DNA of 64,000 nt from JANXSF01 sp043745195 (GCA_043745195.1 JAYTTF010000303.1:1-64000); one strand, 5' to 3'. Positions 53,203-63,004 are shown, numbered from the stretch's first letter. The notes: generated from the letters alone by a model not told the origin. A program made the numbers and translations.

Positions 53203-54273
53203 ATGCCATCTATCGCAAAACCAATTGCTAAACATCCCAGCCTGCAAAAAAATAATCTTGGGCTAACCGTTCGTGATTATGAAGGCACCATGTCCACGCT
53301 TTGCGCGGGCTGCGGTCACGATTCCATTACCGCCGCCATTGTCCGCACATTCTGGGAACTCTCCACGCCACCGCATATGATTGCCAAACTCAGCGGCATT
53401 GGTTGTTCGTCGAAAACTCCCACCTATTTCGTCAGCGGAGCCCACGGGTTTAATTCCGCCCATGGACGCATGCCAGCCATCGCCACCGGCGCCAATGCCG
53501 CGAATCGTGAGCTCATTTATATCGGCGTTTCTGGTGATGGCGATTCGCTGTCCATCGGTCTTGGACAACTCAGCCATGCCATTCGCCGCAACCTTCGCAT
53601 GGTCTACGTTATCGAAAACAATGGCGTCTACGGACTAACCAAAGGACAGTTCTCTGCATCCGCCGATATTGGTTCCAAAAGCAAGCGCGGCGAACCCAAT
53701 CGGATGTCTCCAATTGATCCAGTCATGCTGGCGCTTAGTCTCGGCGCAACCTTTGTGGCTCGTAGTTTTTCCGGCGATAAGGAACAGCTGGTGCCAATAT
53801 TGAAGGCCGCATTCTCTCACCGTGGATTGGCGCTAATCGACGTTGTGTCTCCTTGTGTAACTTTCAACGATCATGTCGGCTCCACCAAGAGCTACTTATA
53901 TTCACGACAACATCAATACAAAGCCACCGAAGCCGATTTCGTCCCACCCGCCTCGGAAATTGTTGCTCACATCGGCAGTGCCAATGGGCACATCACGGAA
54001 ACAACTAGCGTCACCATGCACGATGGAAGCGTTGTGAAATTCCGCGCGCTACCGGAAGGTTACGATCCCACCGACAGGCAAAAAGTTTATGCCTATTTGC
54101 AAGAACGGCAAGGGAAAGGCGAAGTGCCAACAGGGCTGCTCTATTTAGACGAATCGGTAGGCGACGTTCACGAAATGAACAATACTCCAGATGCAGCTCT
54201 TACCAGTATTCCCTTTGAAAAGCTTTGCCCAGGCAATGCCGAATTACAGAAGCTATTGGAAGAGTTCCGGTAG
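53203..54273 (+). CDS. korB: 2-oxoacid:ferredoxin oxidoreductase beta subunit
   Basis: 356 aa with GGAGA before the ATG. The thiamine-diphosphate domain is clear: TLCAGCGHDSITAAIV, GIGCSSKTPTYF, GVSGDGDSLSIGLGQL with the Mg-binding GDG, and VIENNGVYGLTKGQ. It lacks its own ferredoxin cysteine cluster apart from scattered cysteines, so clusters come from the GltD-like subunit. It completes the three-gene operon. Confidence 0.94.
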   Translation: MPSIAKPIAKHPSLQKNNLGLTVRDYEGTMSTLCAGCGHDSITAAIVRTFWELSTPPHMIAKLSGIGCSSKTPTYFVSGAHGFNSAHGRMPAIATGANAANRELIYIGVSGDGDSLSIGLGQLSHAIRRNLRMVYVIENNGVYGLTKGQFSASADIGSKSKRGEPNRMSPIDPVMLALSLGATFVARSFSGDKEQLVPILKAAFSHRGLALIDVVSPCVTFNDHVGSTKSYLYSRQHQYKATEADFVPPASEIVAHIGSANGHITETTSVTMHDGSVVKFRALPEGYDPTDRQKVYAYLQERQGKGEVPTGLLYLDESVGDVHEMNNTPDAALTSIPFEKLCPGNAELQKLLEEFR

Positions 54274-54322
54274 CGGCGCAACACCCCGCTTGCAGATGCT
54301 TTAGTATACTGAACTCGGGAAA

Positions 54323-57088
54323 ATGAATATGCGCCGCGTGATTCTAATCGCCCTGTCCACGGGGCTTACTTTCGCTGCTGAAGAAGGTCCCGCTATTTTA
54401 GCCAAGCGCTGCGGCGGTTGCCATAACAGCCAAGCTAAAGCTGGCGGGTTGGATCTTTCCACGCTCGCCAACGCGAAATTCGGCGGCAGTAAAGGATCCG
54501 CGCTGAATCCCGGACAAGCCGAAGAAAGCCTGCTCTATCGCCGCGTGCGCGAAGGATCCATGCCCCCCGCTGCAAAGCTGCCACCAGCAGAACAAGATGC
54601 CCTTCGCCAGTGGATCGATGACGGGGCCAAGTGGGACAAGACCATAAACCTCGCCAATCGTCGCGCTGGTTACGATTGGTGGTCGCTGCAACCTCTGCGA
54701 AAATTTCCAACCGATACCGTGGACTCTCTTGTTCTCGCCAAACTTGCAGAAAAAAAGCTGACGGCTTCACCACGCGCCGATCGTCGAACTTTAATCCGCC
54801 GCGCCACGTTCGATCTGCTTGGTCTTCCCCCAACCCCAGCTGAAATCGAATCCTTCATCAAAGATCCAAACACCAACGCATACGAAAAACTGATCGACCG
54901 CTTGCTTGCCAGCCCGCACTATGGAGAGCGTTGGGGACGTCACTGGCTGGACGTTGCTCGCTTTGGTGAAAGTAACGGCTACGAGCAAAACCACCTGCGC
55001 CCACGAGCTTGGCACTATCGCGATTACGTCATCCGCAGCTTCAACCAGGACAAACCGTTCAGCCAGATGGTGCGGGAGCAGTTGGCCGGCGACCAACTAG
55101 CACCCGGTAATCCGGACATAGAAGCAGCCACGGGTTTCCTTGTCGCAGGTGTGCACGATACGGTGGGCATCCAAAATCTGGACGGCGAAATGCTGAAACG
55201 AGCAAATGATTTGGATGACATCATCACCGCCACTGCTGCCGGATTCCTTGGCCTAACAGTCAATTGCGCCCGCTGTCACGATCATAAGTTCGATCCCATT
55301 GAACAGGCCGATTACTATCGCCTCGCCGCTGTCTTCTCAGGCGTTCAACACGGTGAGCGCGCGTTGGCCACTGCCGCCGAAAAGGAAAAGTTGGAAAAGC
55401 CATTGAACGAATTGGAGGCCAACCGCAAGTCCCTTGAATCAACAATCGCAGGTTTCGTGAAAGACTTAGCTCCGCGCATCAACGAAGCCAAACCCAGGAT
55501 CCAAGCTGCCGCCCGTCCCCCTGTTGCTCGCGAAGGCACAGAAGAAAAGTTCCCTCCACTGGAAGCAAAGTATGTCCGAATGAACATTGAAGCATCAGCC
55601 GGAGGCGGCATTGCCCAGCTCGACGAACTGGAAATTTTCAGCGGCCAGCGGAACGTGGCCCTCGCTTCAAGCGGTGCAACAGTTGCTGCCATCAGCCGGG
55701 TTAGTGGGGAAGGTAAGAGCCACTATCCGCCCAGCTTTGTTATTGATGGAAAGTATGCTGAACGATGGTTCGCCGATAGTAAGTCGTCCCAACTTACTGT
55801 GACTTTTGCCAATCCAGAGCGCATTGAACGAATCTTGTTTTCCAAAGACAGGCCCTTAGGGGACGATCGCACCGTAAACGGCGTCCCAACTCTATACACA
55901 TTCGAAGCCTCACTCGATGGCAAAACCTGGCGAAACATTGCTGATTCCACTGGTCGGCTGCCATATTCCCCTAAAGACCGCGACGAGTTCTTCCTGCTGT
56001 CCGTGCTCGGTCCGCAAGAAAAGCAACAGTGGGATGATTGGCAAAGTAAGTTGACTAAGATCAAATCCGAAATCGCCAGCGCTCCAACGGTTCCTCTAAG
56101 TTACATCGGAACTTTCACTCAACCCAAGGAACCAGCCTACTTACACAAGGGCGGCAATCCATCCAATCGCGGACCTGACATTGCACCTGGCGCACTAACA
56201 ACCCTTTCGAAAATGCTTCCCGGCTTCACACTGGATATCAACGCACCCGAAGGCGAACGCCGTCTCGCCCTTGCGAATTGGATCGTCGACGAACGCAATG
56301 CACTTACCGCGCGCGTTCTTGCGAATCGCGTCTGGCACTACCACTTTGGCCACGCATTGGCCGGCACTCCCAGCGACTTAGGCAAGAACGGTGAACCGCC
56401 ATCGAACCCTGAGTTACTCGACCTTCTCGCTCAACGCATTCACTCCTATGGTTGGAAGCTTAAACCCTTGCATCGCGAAATCATGTTATCGGAAACCTAC
56501 AAGCAATCCAGCGAAATCAATCAAGCCAACGCTGCCGTCGACGCCGATGCTGCTTTTATGTGGCGCTTCCCTCCGCGCCGCCTCGAAGCAGAGGCCATTC
56601 GTGATAGCGTGTTGGCCGTCAGCGGTAAATTAAATCCAACGTTGGGCGGCCCCGGTTTTCAGCTTTATCAATATACGGTGGACAACGTCGCCACTTACTT
56701 GCCCAAAGAAATCCATGAGCCGGAAACGTTCCGTCGCACTGTGTATCATCAGTCTCCGCGTTCGGTACGCATTGACGTACTTGGTGCCTACGATTGCCCC
56801 GACCCTTCCCTGCCTGAACCCAAGCGCGTCGTGACAACTACCGCTCTACAAGCCCTTAGCCTGTTGAATAATTCCTTCTTAATGGAACAGTCCAACTACT
56901 TGGCCGAGCGTCTGCAAAAAGAACAGCCCAAAGCAACTGCGCAAATAGAAAGCGCTTTCCAACTTACCTTTGGCCGCTCGCCCAGCACTGTTGAACGTGA
57001 AGCGGCTTTGAAGCTAGTGCAACAGCACGGGCTGGCCATATTCTGCCGCGCCATGCTCAATGCAAACGAGTTTATCTATGTCTTCTAA
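54323..57088 (+). CDS. Exported cytochrome/PSD1-DUF1549-DUF1553 protein with discoidin-like insert (pair 2)
   Basis: 921 aa with a signal peptide. The haem motif CGGCH is at residues 30-34. DUF1549 (RRATFDLLGLPPTPAEIESF, GERWGRHWLDVARFGESNG, NCARCHDHKFDPI) is followed by a coiled coil. An F5/8-type C (discoidin-like) domain lies at about residues 410-560 (KYVRMNIEASAGGGIAQLDELEIF, IDGKYAERWFADSKSSQLTV). DUF1553 closes the protein (ARVLANRVWHYHFGHALAG, RRLEAEAIRDSVLAVSG). The discoidin insert is absent from the paralogue at 33082-35496 and may bind a glycan. It overlaps the DUF1501 gene. Confidence 0.9.
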   Translation: MNMRRVILIALSTGLTFAAEEGPAILAKRCGGCHNSQAKAGGLDLSTLANAKFGGSKGSALNPGQAEESLLYRRVREGSMPPAAKLPPAEQDALRQWIDDGAKWDKTINLANRRAGYDWWSLQPLRKFPTDTVDSLVLAKLAEKKLTASPRADRRTLIRRATFDLLGLPPTPAEIESFIKDPNTNAYEKLIDRLLASPHYGERWGRHWLDVARFGESNGYEQNHLRPRAWHYRDYVIRSFNQDKPFSQMVREQLAGDQLAPGNPDIEAATGFLVAGVHDTVGIQNLDGEMLKRANDLDDIITATAAGFLGLTVNCARCHDHKFDPIEQADYYRLAAVFSGVQHGERALATAAEKEKLEKPLNELEANRKSLESTIAGFVKDLAPRINEAKPRIQAAARPPVAREGTEEKFPPLEAKYVRMNIEASAGGGIAQLDELEIFSGQRNVALASSGATVAAISRVSGEGKSHYPPSFVIDGKYAERWFADSKSSQLTVTFANPERIERILFSKDRPLGDDRTVNGVPTLYTFEASLDGKTWRNIADSTGRLPYSPKDRDEFFLLSVLGPQEKQQWDDWQSKLTKIKSEIASAPTVPLSYIGTFTQPKEPAYLHKGGNPSNRGPDIAPGALTTLSKMLPGFTLDINAPEGERRLALANWIVDERNALTARVLANRVWHYHFGHALAGTPSDLGKNGEPPSNPELLDLLAQRIHSYGWKLKPLHREIMLSETYKQSSEINQANAAVDADAAFMWRFPPRRLEAEAIRDSVLAVSGKLNPTLGGPGFQLYQYTVDNVATYLPKEIHEPETFRRTVYHQSPRSVRIDVLGAYDCPDPSLPEPKRVVTTTALQALSLLNNSFLMEQSNYLAERLQKEQPKATAQIESAFQLTFGRSPSTVEREAALKLVQQHGLAIFCRAMLNANEFIYVF

Positions 57089-58502
57089 ACCGCCGTTTGA
57101 AACTCGAGATCGCCGCCAGTTCCTATCCGACTTCGGATCCGGACTCGGAAGCGTAGCACTCGCGTGGCTCCTGGGCAACAAGCCGCTGCATGCTGCAGGA
57201 AAGTTCCCCAACTTCGCACCAAAGGCAAAGCGCATCATTCAACTTTTCTGCCCAGGCGCTGCCTCGCACATCGACCTCTGGGACCATAAGCCCGAACTGG
57301 AAAGAATGCACGGTAAGCCTCTCCCGGGCGAAGAAAACGTCGTAACATTCCAAGGCAAGAACGGTAACTTAATGCGCAGCCCGTGGGACTTCACACCGCG
57401 CGGCCAAAGCGGCAAAATGATCACGTCCATGCTGCCCAACCTCGGCGCACTGGCCGACAAAATGGCCTTCATCCACTCCATGCAATCGCGTACCAACACT
57501 CACGGCCCGGCATGCGTGGCCATGAACACAGGCTTCATCTTCGAAGGATTTCCCAGCGCCGGTTCGTGGGTCAGCTACGCATTGGGCGCTGAAAATCAAA
57601 ACCTGCCGGCCTTCGTTGCCATTCCCGATGTGCGAGGCATTCCGCCATCTGGTCCAGCCAATTGGACCAGCGGATTTCTTCCCGCCCAACATCAGGCCAT
57701 CTCATTCAGTTCATCAGATCCCATTCGCGACCTGCAGCGTCCCACTAGCGTCAGCCCTGATGCGGAACTTGCCACGCGAGACTTTCTGGCCCTGCTCAAC
57801 AAGGAACATCAGCAAAAGCACGCGGGCAATTCCGATTTAGCCGGCCGCGTAGCAGCTTATGAGTTAGCCGCGCGCATGCAACTAACTGCCCCCGAAGTAA
57901 GCGACTTATCGAAGGAGACTCGCGCCACTCGCGATCTATATGGAGCTGACGACCCTAATCCGCTGATAGCCACATACGCGAAAAATGCGATGCTTGCGCG
58001 GCGGCTTATCGAACGTGGCGTGCGCTTTGTGCAACTCTACTGCGGGTCACGTGCTTCAGGTGCCGATGGCCTTCTGAACTGGGATGCCCATCGCACTTTG
58101 AAGGCCGACTACGAGCGACACTGCCCAATCCTCGACCGCCCAACAGCTGGGCTGATTCGCGATCTTGAATCGCGCGGATTGCTGGACGATACTCTGGTCC
58201 TTTGGACAACCGAGTTTGGCCGCATGCCGACACATCAGGAAGGAACAACTGGCCGCGACCATAATCCCGAAGCTTTCACTGTCTGGATGTTAGGGGCCGG
58301 CGTGAAGCCAGGAGTAAGTTATGGCGAGACCGATCCGTTTGGGCGTCGAGCAGTAACAAACATAGCTACGGTCCATGACATGTATGCCACGGTTTTGCAT
58401 TTAATGGGCATCGACCATGAAAAGCTAACCTGGTATCACAATGGCATCGCCCGTCGCTTGACTGATGTGCATGGGAATGTGCTGCGACCAATTATTAGCT
58501 GA
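57078..58502 (+). CDS. Exported DUF1501 protein (pair 2)
   Basis: 474 aa from ATG 57078, overlapping the previous stop by 11 bases; an ATG at 57060 is possible. A Tat-like segment (RDRRQFLSDFGSGLGSVALAW) precedes the DUF1501 domain: RIIQLFCPGAASHIDLWDH, HSMQSRTNTHGPACVAMNTG, LVLWTTEFGRMPTHQ, GRDHNPEAFTVWMLG and TVHDMYATVLHLMG. It is a paralogue of the gene at 35509 and partner of the cytochrome/PSD1 protein before it. The catalytic role is unknown. Confidence 0.9.
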   Translation: MSSKPPFETRDRRQFLSDFGSGLGSVALAWLLGNKPLHAAGKFPNFAPKAKRIIQLFCPGAASHIDLWDHKPELERMHGKPLPGEENVVTFQGKNGNLMRSPWDFTPRGQSGKMITSMLPNLGALADKMAFIHSMQSRTNTHGPACVAMNTGFIFEGFPSAGSWVSYALGAENQNLPAFVAIPDVRGIPPSGPANWTSGFLPAQHQAISFSSSDPIRDLQRPTSVSPDAELATRDFLALLNKEHQQKHAGNSDLAGRVAAYELAARMQLTAPEVSDLSKETRATRDLYGADDPNPLIATYAKNAMLARRLIERGVRFVQLYCGSRASGADGLLNWDAHRTLKADYERHCPILDRPTAGLIRDLESRGLLDDTLVLWTTEFGRMPTHQEGTTGRDHNPEAFTVWMLGAGVKPGVSYGETDPFGRRAVTNIATVHDMYATVLHLMGIDHEKLTWYHNGIARRLTDVHGNVLRPIIS

Positions 58503-58522
58503 ATTCCAGCTTCTTGGCCCTC

Positions 58523-59551
58523 TTAGCGTATCTTAAATTCGCGGAGCTCTTTGAACCCTTTGCCAATCTCGCTTGGACTAATATTGCAGTGTCCATTTCC
58601 ATCTATCAGTTTTTGTACAAACAGATGTGTGGCACCATTCTGCTCCACCAAGTTTGAATAATAATTCGTAACCCAGGGTGGAATCAGTTGGTCAAATGTG
58701 GTCTGAATAGCAACCACCGGTTTAGTGAGCCGCCCGGTAAGATTACTATGCAAACGCACATAACCAGCAGCGTTCGGGACCGCCTCCAGTCGTTCCACTC
58801 CCGCATTCAGCTTCGCGTCACCGTTGCCATACACCGTGTTCCGGTTATCAAAAGCGTTCCCGCCACTGCGAACTTTCAGTTCCGTTAAAATCTCCATGAA
58901 GAACTCCACCACGTTTGCCAAAGTAGCGTTGTCAGCAACCCCGGCATGCTGTTGCAGTAACTTGGCGGCTTCTGAATTCAGGCTCAATGCCTTCGCTATT
59001 TCCTCCGTCCTTGTTTTACTCCGTTGATAGCTTTTCGGCAACTTACCAGGTGACGGAACAACTCCAGGGTAGTAGTAGTTGAACAGGATCAGAAGATCAA
59101 ACACGTGCTGCTTTAAGAATGTATAGGCCGGTGCCACTTCGCCGCACAACGGCAGAGCACCGCTATAAACGTCCGGCTGTTTCTCAATAAAAGCTAAGGC
59201 CAAATGCCCACCCATAGACATGCCACTGATGAAGGTCTGCTTAGGCTCACCGTGCTGCTCAACAAAATGAAGGCGCAATGCTTCCGTATCTCGAATGGCC
59301 TCTTCAACCGCCCATCCGCCGCCCGAGTATCCTGACTGCGCAACAGCATAACCTTGTTCCAGGAATGGTTCAATCTGCTTGCTATGCCCCACTGCTGAAG
59401 CCTTTGGCGAGTACCCATGGCAAAACATCACAAGTCCACCATTCCACTTTTCTGGAATCTCAATGTGATACTTAGCGCCATTGATTTCGCCCGTCTCAAT
59501 GCGGGATTCAGCGAATAGCGAAACTCCAAATGCAAACAGCAGCAGCCGCAT
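58523..59551 (-). CDS. Secreted alpha/beta hydrolase
   Basis: 342 aa from ATG 59551, which has GGAGGGG upstream and starts a signal peptide (RLLLFAFGVSLFA). The oxyanion strand is VMFCHGYSPKASAVG, and the nucleophile is in ISGMSMGGHLALAF. The acid/His pair is probably TTFDQLIPP and DGNGHCNI. A helical lid with FDLLILFNYYYPGVV lies in between. It is coupled to the sulfatase (stop TAA, one base, ATG). It is probably an esterase or peptidase acting on the same exported substrate pathway. Confidence 0.85.
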   Translation of the reverse strand: MRLLLFAFGVSLFAESRIETGEINGAKYHIEIPEKWNGGLVMFCHGYSPKASAVGHSKQIEPFLEQGYAVAQSGYSGGGWAVEEAIRDTEALRLHFVEQHGEPKQTFISGMSMGGHLALAFIEKQPDVYSGALPLCGEVAPAYTFLKQHVFDLLILFNYYYPGVVPSPGKLPKSYQRSKTRTEEIAKALSLNSEAAKLLQQHAGVADNATLANVVEFFMEILTELKVRSGGNAFDNRNTVYGNGDAKLNAGVERLEAVPNAAGYVRLHSNLTGRLTKPVVAIQTTFDQLIPPWVTNYYSNLVEQNGATHLFVQKLIDGNGHCNISPSEIGKGFKELREFKIR

Positions 59552-59552
59552 G

Positions 59553-61403
59553 TTATTTCCCCTCCAAACCAGCAATCATATTTTCGATCAGGCGCGGCAC
59601 ATAGCTACCCAGCTTGGCAGGATATCCTTTGGTTTCGGTTGGTAGTGCCGCTATCTCTTTCTTGAAAGCAGCCGCCCGCTTACCCATGTAGTCCAAAGCA
59701 TTCAGAGCCATCAATGCAACGTAAGGACCATGCTTGTCTATCGGTGCCAATTTCAACAGCACCGCCCCAGCTTCAGCCGATTCCTGATCGCTGCCATATC
59801 GCCCCAAAGCCTCACCTGCGGTGATTTGCACTTCTGGAGCTTGGTCCGCCAGCCCTTGCCGTAAAATTCCAGAATGGGCTTGCACAACCGCAGCACCTCT
59901 TGCTAAGAATCCGATGGCTGCCCAATACCGCACCGCACTGTCCGCATCCTTCAACCCTTTTTCAAGCTGTGGAATCGCTTCCGTCTTCAGCATGGACGCT
60001 GCCTCCGCCATCGCGAACACTCGTTCAAAGGGATACCGCTGATCGTCATGACCAACATCGTACGGGGCCCCTTTTCCGGCACGCGAATGGATCGAACATT
60101 CGGGCAGAAATCCAACGTCGCGAATCTTCCGCGCCATATCCTGTTGCGCTTTTCGCATGCGCCGCAATATCGGTTGATGCGCCGCTGAAGACGCCAAATT
60201 ATTCACTTCATCTTTGTCCTTTGTCAGATCGAATAATTGTTCTGGATCTTTGGTTTTCCAAAACTGCTGCTGAGCCGGCGTCAGCTTCCCTTCATCGAAA
60301 AGTTTCTTCCACACAGCCGTTGTGGGAGTCTCAAACTGATAGTCAATGTGCTGACCATAGACGCGATGCGGCATGTAGTTGCGCACATAAACGTACTGCT
60401 TATCACGCACCGTACGCATCAGGTCGTACCGTTCATCCATGCGTCCGCGGAATCCATAAACATACTGCTGCTCAGGCTCCGCATACTGGCCAAGAAAAGC
60501 ATGGCCCTGATGATAAGCAGGTGGCTTGATGCCCGCAAGACTCAAAACAGTCGGCGCCAAATCAACAAAGCTCACAGGACGGCTGGACGTTCCTCCAGCC
60601 TTAAAATCCTTCCCCGCAAGATGCTGCCACTTTTTTGGAATGCGCACCATCATCGGCACCTGCAGTCCGGAATTGAATGGCGTGCGCTTGCTGCGCGGCA
60701 TGCCTGAGCCGTGGTCAGCATAATAAAAAACAATCGTATCCTCAGCCAATCCAGCTTTTTCCAGACGGTCAAAAATCGCTCCGGCCTCAGAGTCCATTGT
60801 TGTGATGTTGTCGTAGTACTGTGCCCAATCTTCGCGAACTTCTTTCGTATCGGGATGGTAGGCGGGAATGCGCGCCTCGTTAATATCGTGCTTCCATTTA
60901 TGAGGTCTGGTGCGAATTTGGCTTTCATGCGTGATCAACAAATTAAACACCGCGAAAAAAGGCTGCCCAGGCTTCCGCTTTTCCCACTGAGCTTTGTTCG
61001 AAGATTCATCCCAAACTTGCCCCGTCTTCACCAGGTTGTAATCTTCCTTAGCGTTGTTCGTGCAGTAGTAACCCGCTTCGCGTAGAAATACCGGAAACAT
61101 TTTCATACCATCGGGCAACCGAGTCTCCGATCGCATGTGTTCAGCACCCGTCGAAGGTGGATACAGTCCGCTGATCATAGTTGTTCTTGCCGGTGCGCAA
61201 ACTGGCGCGTTAGACCATGCCGTGATGTATCGCAGCGCACCCTCAGAAAATTTATCTAGGTTAGGAGATACAGCATACTTATCGCCATAGCAACCCAAGT
61301 GCGGACCCATATCTTCATTTGTCACCCACAAAATATTGGGCCTGGATCCTTCTGCCGCTATTGCTGCCGCGGCGCTGCTGGCAAGAAACGTTCTTCGATT
61401 CAT
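59553..61403 (-). CDS. Exported sulfatase with C-terminal HEAT-like repeats
   Basis: 616 aa with a Tat-type signal (NRRTFLASSAAAAIAAEG). The formylglycine motif CAPAR starts at Cys69, followed by MISGLYPP. Metal and sulfate ligands are in ILWVTNEDMGPHLG and FYYADHGSGMPRSK. Residues about 465-600 form helical repeats (AIPQLEKGLKDADSAVRYWAA, SGILRQGLADQAPEVQITAGE), a layout seen in planctomycete and acidobacterial sulfatases. Cys69 needs a maturase not encoded here. It starts 27 bases from a divergent gene. Confidence 0.93.
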   Translation of the reverse strand: MNRRTFLASSAAAAIAAEGSRPNILWVTNEDMGPHLGCYGDKYAVSPNLDKFSEGALRYITAWSNAPVCAPARTTMISGLYPPSTGAEHMRSETRLPDGMKMFPVFLREAGYYCTNNAKEDYNLVKTGQVWDESSNKAQWEKRKPGQPFFAVFNLLITHESQIRTRPHKWKHDINEARIPAYHPDTKEVREDWAQYYDNITTMDSEAGAIFDRLEKAGLAEDTIVFYYADHGSGMPRSKRTPFNSGLQVPMMVRIPKKWQHLAGKDFKAGGTSSRPVSFVDLAPTVLSLAGIKPPAYHQGHAFLGQYAEPEQQYVYGFRGRMDERYDLMRTVRDKQYVYVRNYMPHRVYGQHIDYQFETPTTAVWKKLFDEGKLTPAQQQFWKTKDPEQLFDLTKDKDEVNNLASSAAHQPILRRMRKAQQDMARKIRDVGFLPECSIHSRAGKGAPYDVGHDDQRYPFERVFAMAEAASMLKTEAIPQLEKGLKDADSAVRYWAAIGFLARGAAVVQAHSGILRQGLADQAPEVQITAGEALGRYGSDQESAEAGAVLLKLAPIDKHGPYVALMALNALDYMGKRAAAFKKEIAALPTETKGYPAKLGSYVPRLIENMIAGLEGK

Positions 61404-61430
61404 TTGGATGGCTAATTATACAATGAAGGG

Positions 61431-62150
61431 ATGCAATCAAGACGCGATGCTTTGCTGTCTTTCGGGATCGTTCCGTTCATGAATCGTAGCGCCCTGCGTG
61501 GTGGACCACTAACGTTTCAGACGATTCGCAAAGGACACGGAACCCGCCGCTATCTGCATATCCACGGAAACGAAAACACCGCGCGTGATGTGCTAACCGA
61601 TCATATGGCCACTCAAACCGGTGTCGCCTTTCTTGTGAAAAACAACCAGCGAAACGTTGTATTAGGCGGCCTCTCGTTCGACCCCAATCGCGTATGGTCT
61701 CACGCCGGTGCCGCAGCTAATTTCCGTCGTCTGAATCCAAGAGCTTCAGAAGCGGATTATCTCTACATGCTCGACGAACTCGACAACCATCGCGAAAAAT
61801 TGCTGAGCGCGATTCTTCCACCCAAGGGCGGCTTGCTCCTCGCCCTGCATAACAACTCTCAAGGCTATTCGGTCCAGGATGAAGTATCCATCAGCGATCA
61901 AACTAATCTTGCCGACAGCCAGAATCCCCATGAGTTTTTCCTCTGCACCAATCTCGCTGATTATCAAATCCTTGCCAGTTCACCTTTCAATGTAGTTTTA
62001 CAAAACAAGGTCCCACCCACAGACGATGGTTCCTTTTCCCGCTTGGCAGCGAAGCTAGGCGTGCGCTATGTCAACCTCGAGGTTGCCTCGGGCAACAAGC
62101 CTCGCCAAGTTGAAATGTTGAATTGGGCTGAGAAAAATTTGCCTATTTGA
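61431..62150 (+). CDS. Exported protein of unknown function, weak M14/AstE-like features
   Basis: 239 aa. The start has a short possible signal (QSRRDALLSFGIVPFM). YLHIHGNENTARDVL resembles the HxxE zinc motif context of M14/succinylglutamate-desuccinylase-type proteins. A later LLLALHNNSQGYSV could supply the third His ligand. No further family features are clear. It ends 14 bases before the isomerase gene and is likely in one transcript with it and pxpBC. A peptidase or amidase role is a guess. Confidence 0.55.
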   Translation: MQSRRDALLSFGIVPFMNRSALRGGPLTFQTIRKGHGTRRYLHIHGNENTARDVLTDHMATQTGVAFLVKNNQRNVVLGGLSFDPNRVWSHAGAAANFRRLNPRASEADYLYMLDELDNHREKLLSAILPPKGGLLLALHNNSQGYSVQDEVSISDQTNLADSQNPHEFFLCTNLADYQILASSPFNVVLQNKVPPTDDGSFSRLAAKLGVRYVNLEVASGNKPRQVEMLNWAEKNLPI

Positions 62151-62164
62151 TATGCTGGATATCG

Positions 62165-63004
62165 ATGTCCCAAGATACTTCCCTATCCCGTCGCGATTTG
62201 CTCCGTGGAACTGCCGCGCTTCCTTTGTTCGCTGCTGGTGCGCATGCTCATCCACTAGATTCCTCCGCAGGCTTCAAATTAGGAGTTGCATCGTATTCGC
62301 TACGCAGCATGACTCGTTCCAAGGCCATTGCCGCCTTGAAGGAGCTAGACGTAAAGTACGTCAACATCAAAGAGTTTCACTCGAAGATCAAAAGCTCGCC
62401 GGAAGAATGGGCAGCGGCTCGCAAGGATTTCGATGATGCTGGGTTGCAGATCCTCGGCGGCGGTAACATCTCCTTCACTTCGGAAAACGAAGATGACGTG
62501 AAGCTCAATTTCGATTACTCCAAGGCCATGGGCTTCCCTCTCATCGTCATGGCCCCAACCCTGAAGACTCTTCCCCTTGTTGAAAAGTACGTCAAAAAGT
62601 ACAACATCAAAGCCGCCATTCATAATCACGGGCCTGAAGATAAGCATTTCCCATCACCGCAATCAGTCCTGAAAGAAGTGAAAAACATGGATCCCCGCAT
62701 GGGCCTTTGCATAGATATCGGCCACACTTCGCGCACCGGTGCGGACATCCTGGAATCCATCAAGGAAGCCGGTCCTCGCCTTTTCGACATGCATGTGAAA
62801 GATCTGCGCGACCCCATGAATAAAGATAGCCAAGTGATTGTCGGCCAAGGTGCGTTACCCATCGCCAAAATCTTCCGCTTGCTCAAGTCCATCAAATACA
62901 GTGGCGCAGTAATGCTGGAATACGAAATCAATGCCAATGATCCGCTGCCCGGCATGCGCGAATCGTTCGCCTATATGCGTGGAGTGCTTGCCGGCATCGC
63001 CTAA
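62165..63004 (+). CDS. Exported sugar phosphate isomerase/epimerase-like TIM-barrel protein
   Basis: 279 aa from ATG 62165; a TTG at 62147 is an alternative. A Tat-like signal (LSRRDLLRGTAALPLFAAG) is followed by an AP endonuclease 2-type barrel: KLGVASYSLRSM, VKYVNIKEFHSKIKSS, AAIHNHGPEDKHFPS, MGLCIDIGHTSRTGADI, FDMHVKDLRD and AVMLEYEIN. The metal-binding His, Asp, His and Glu positions are present. Exported members are linked to 3-keto-sugar and inositol pathways. It is followed with overlap by pxpB. Confidence 0.88.
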   Translation: MSQDTSLSRRDLLRGTAALPLFAAGAHAHPLDSSAGFKLGVASYSLRSMTRSKAIAALKELDVKYVNIKEFHSKIKSSPEEWAAARKDFDDAGLQILGGGNISFTSENEDDVKLNFDYSKAMGFPLIVMAPTLKTLPLVEKYVKKYNIKAAIHNHGPEDKHFPSPQSVLKEVKNMDPRMGLCIDIGHTSRTGADILESIKEAGPRLFDMHVKDLRDPMNKDSQVIVGQGALPIAKIFRLLKSIKYSGAVMLEYEINANDPLPGMRESFAYMRGVLAGIA

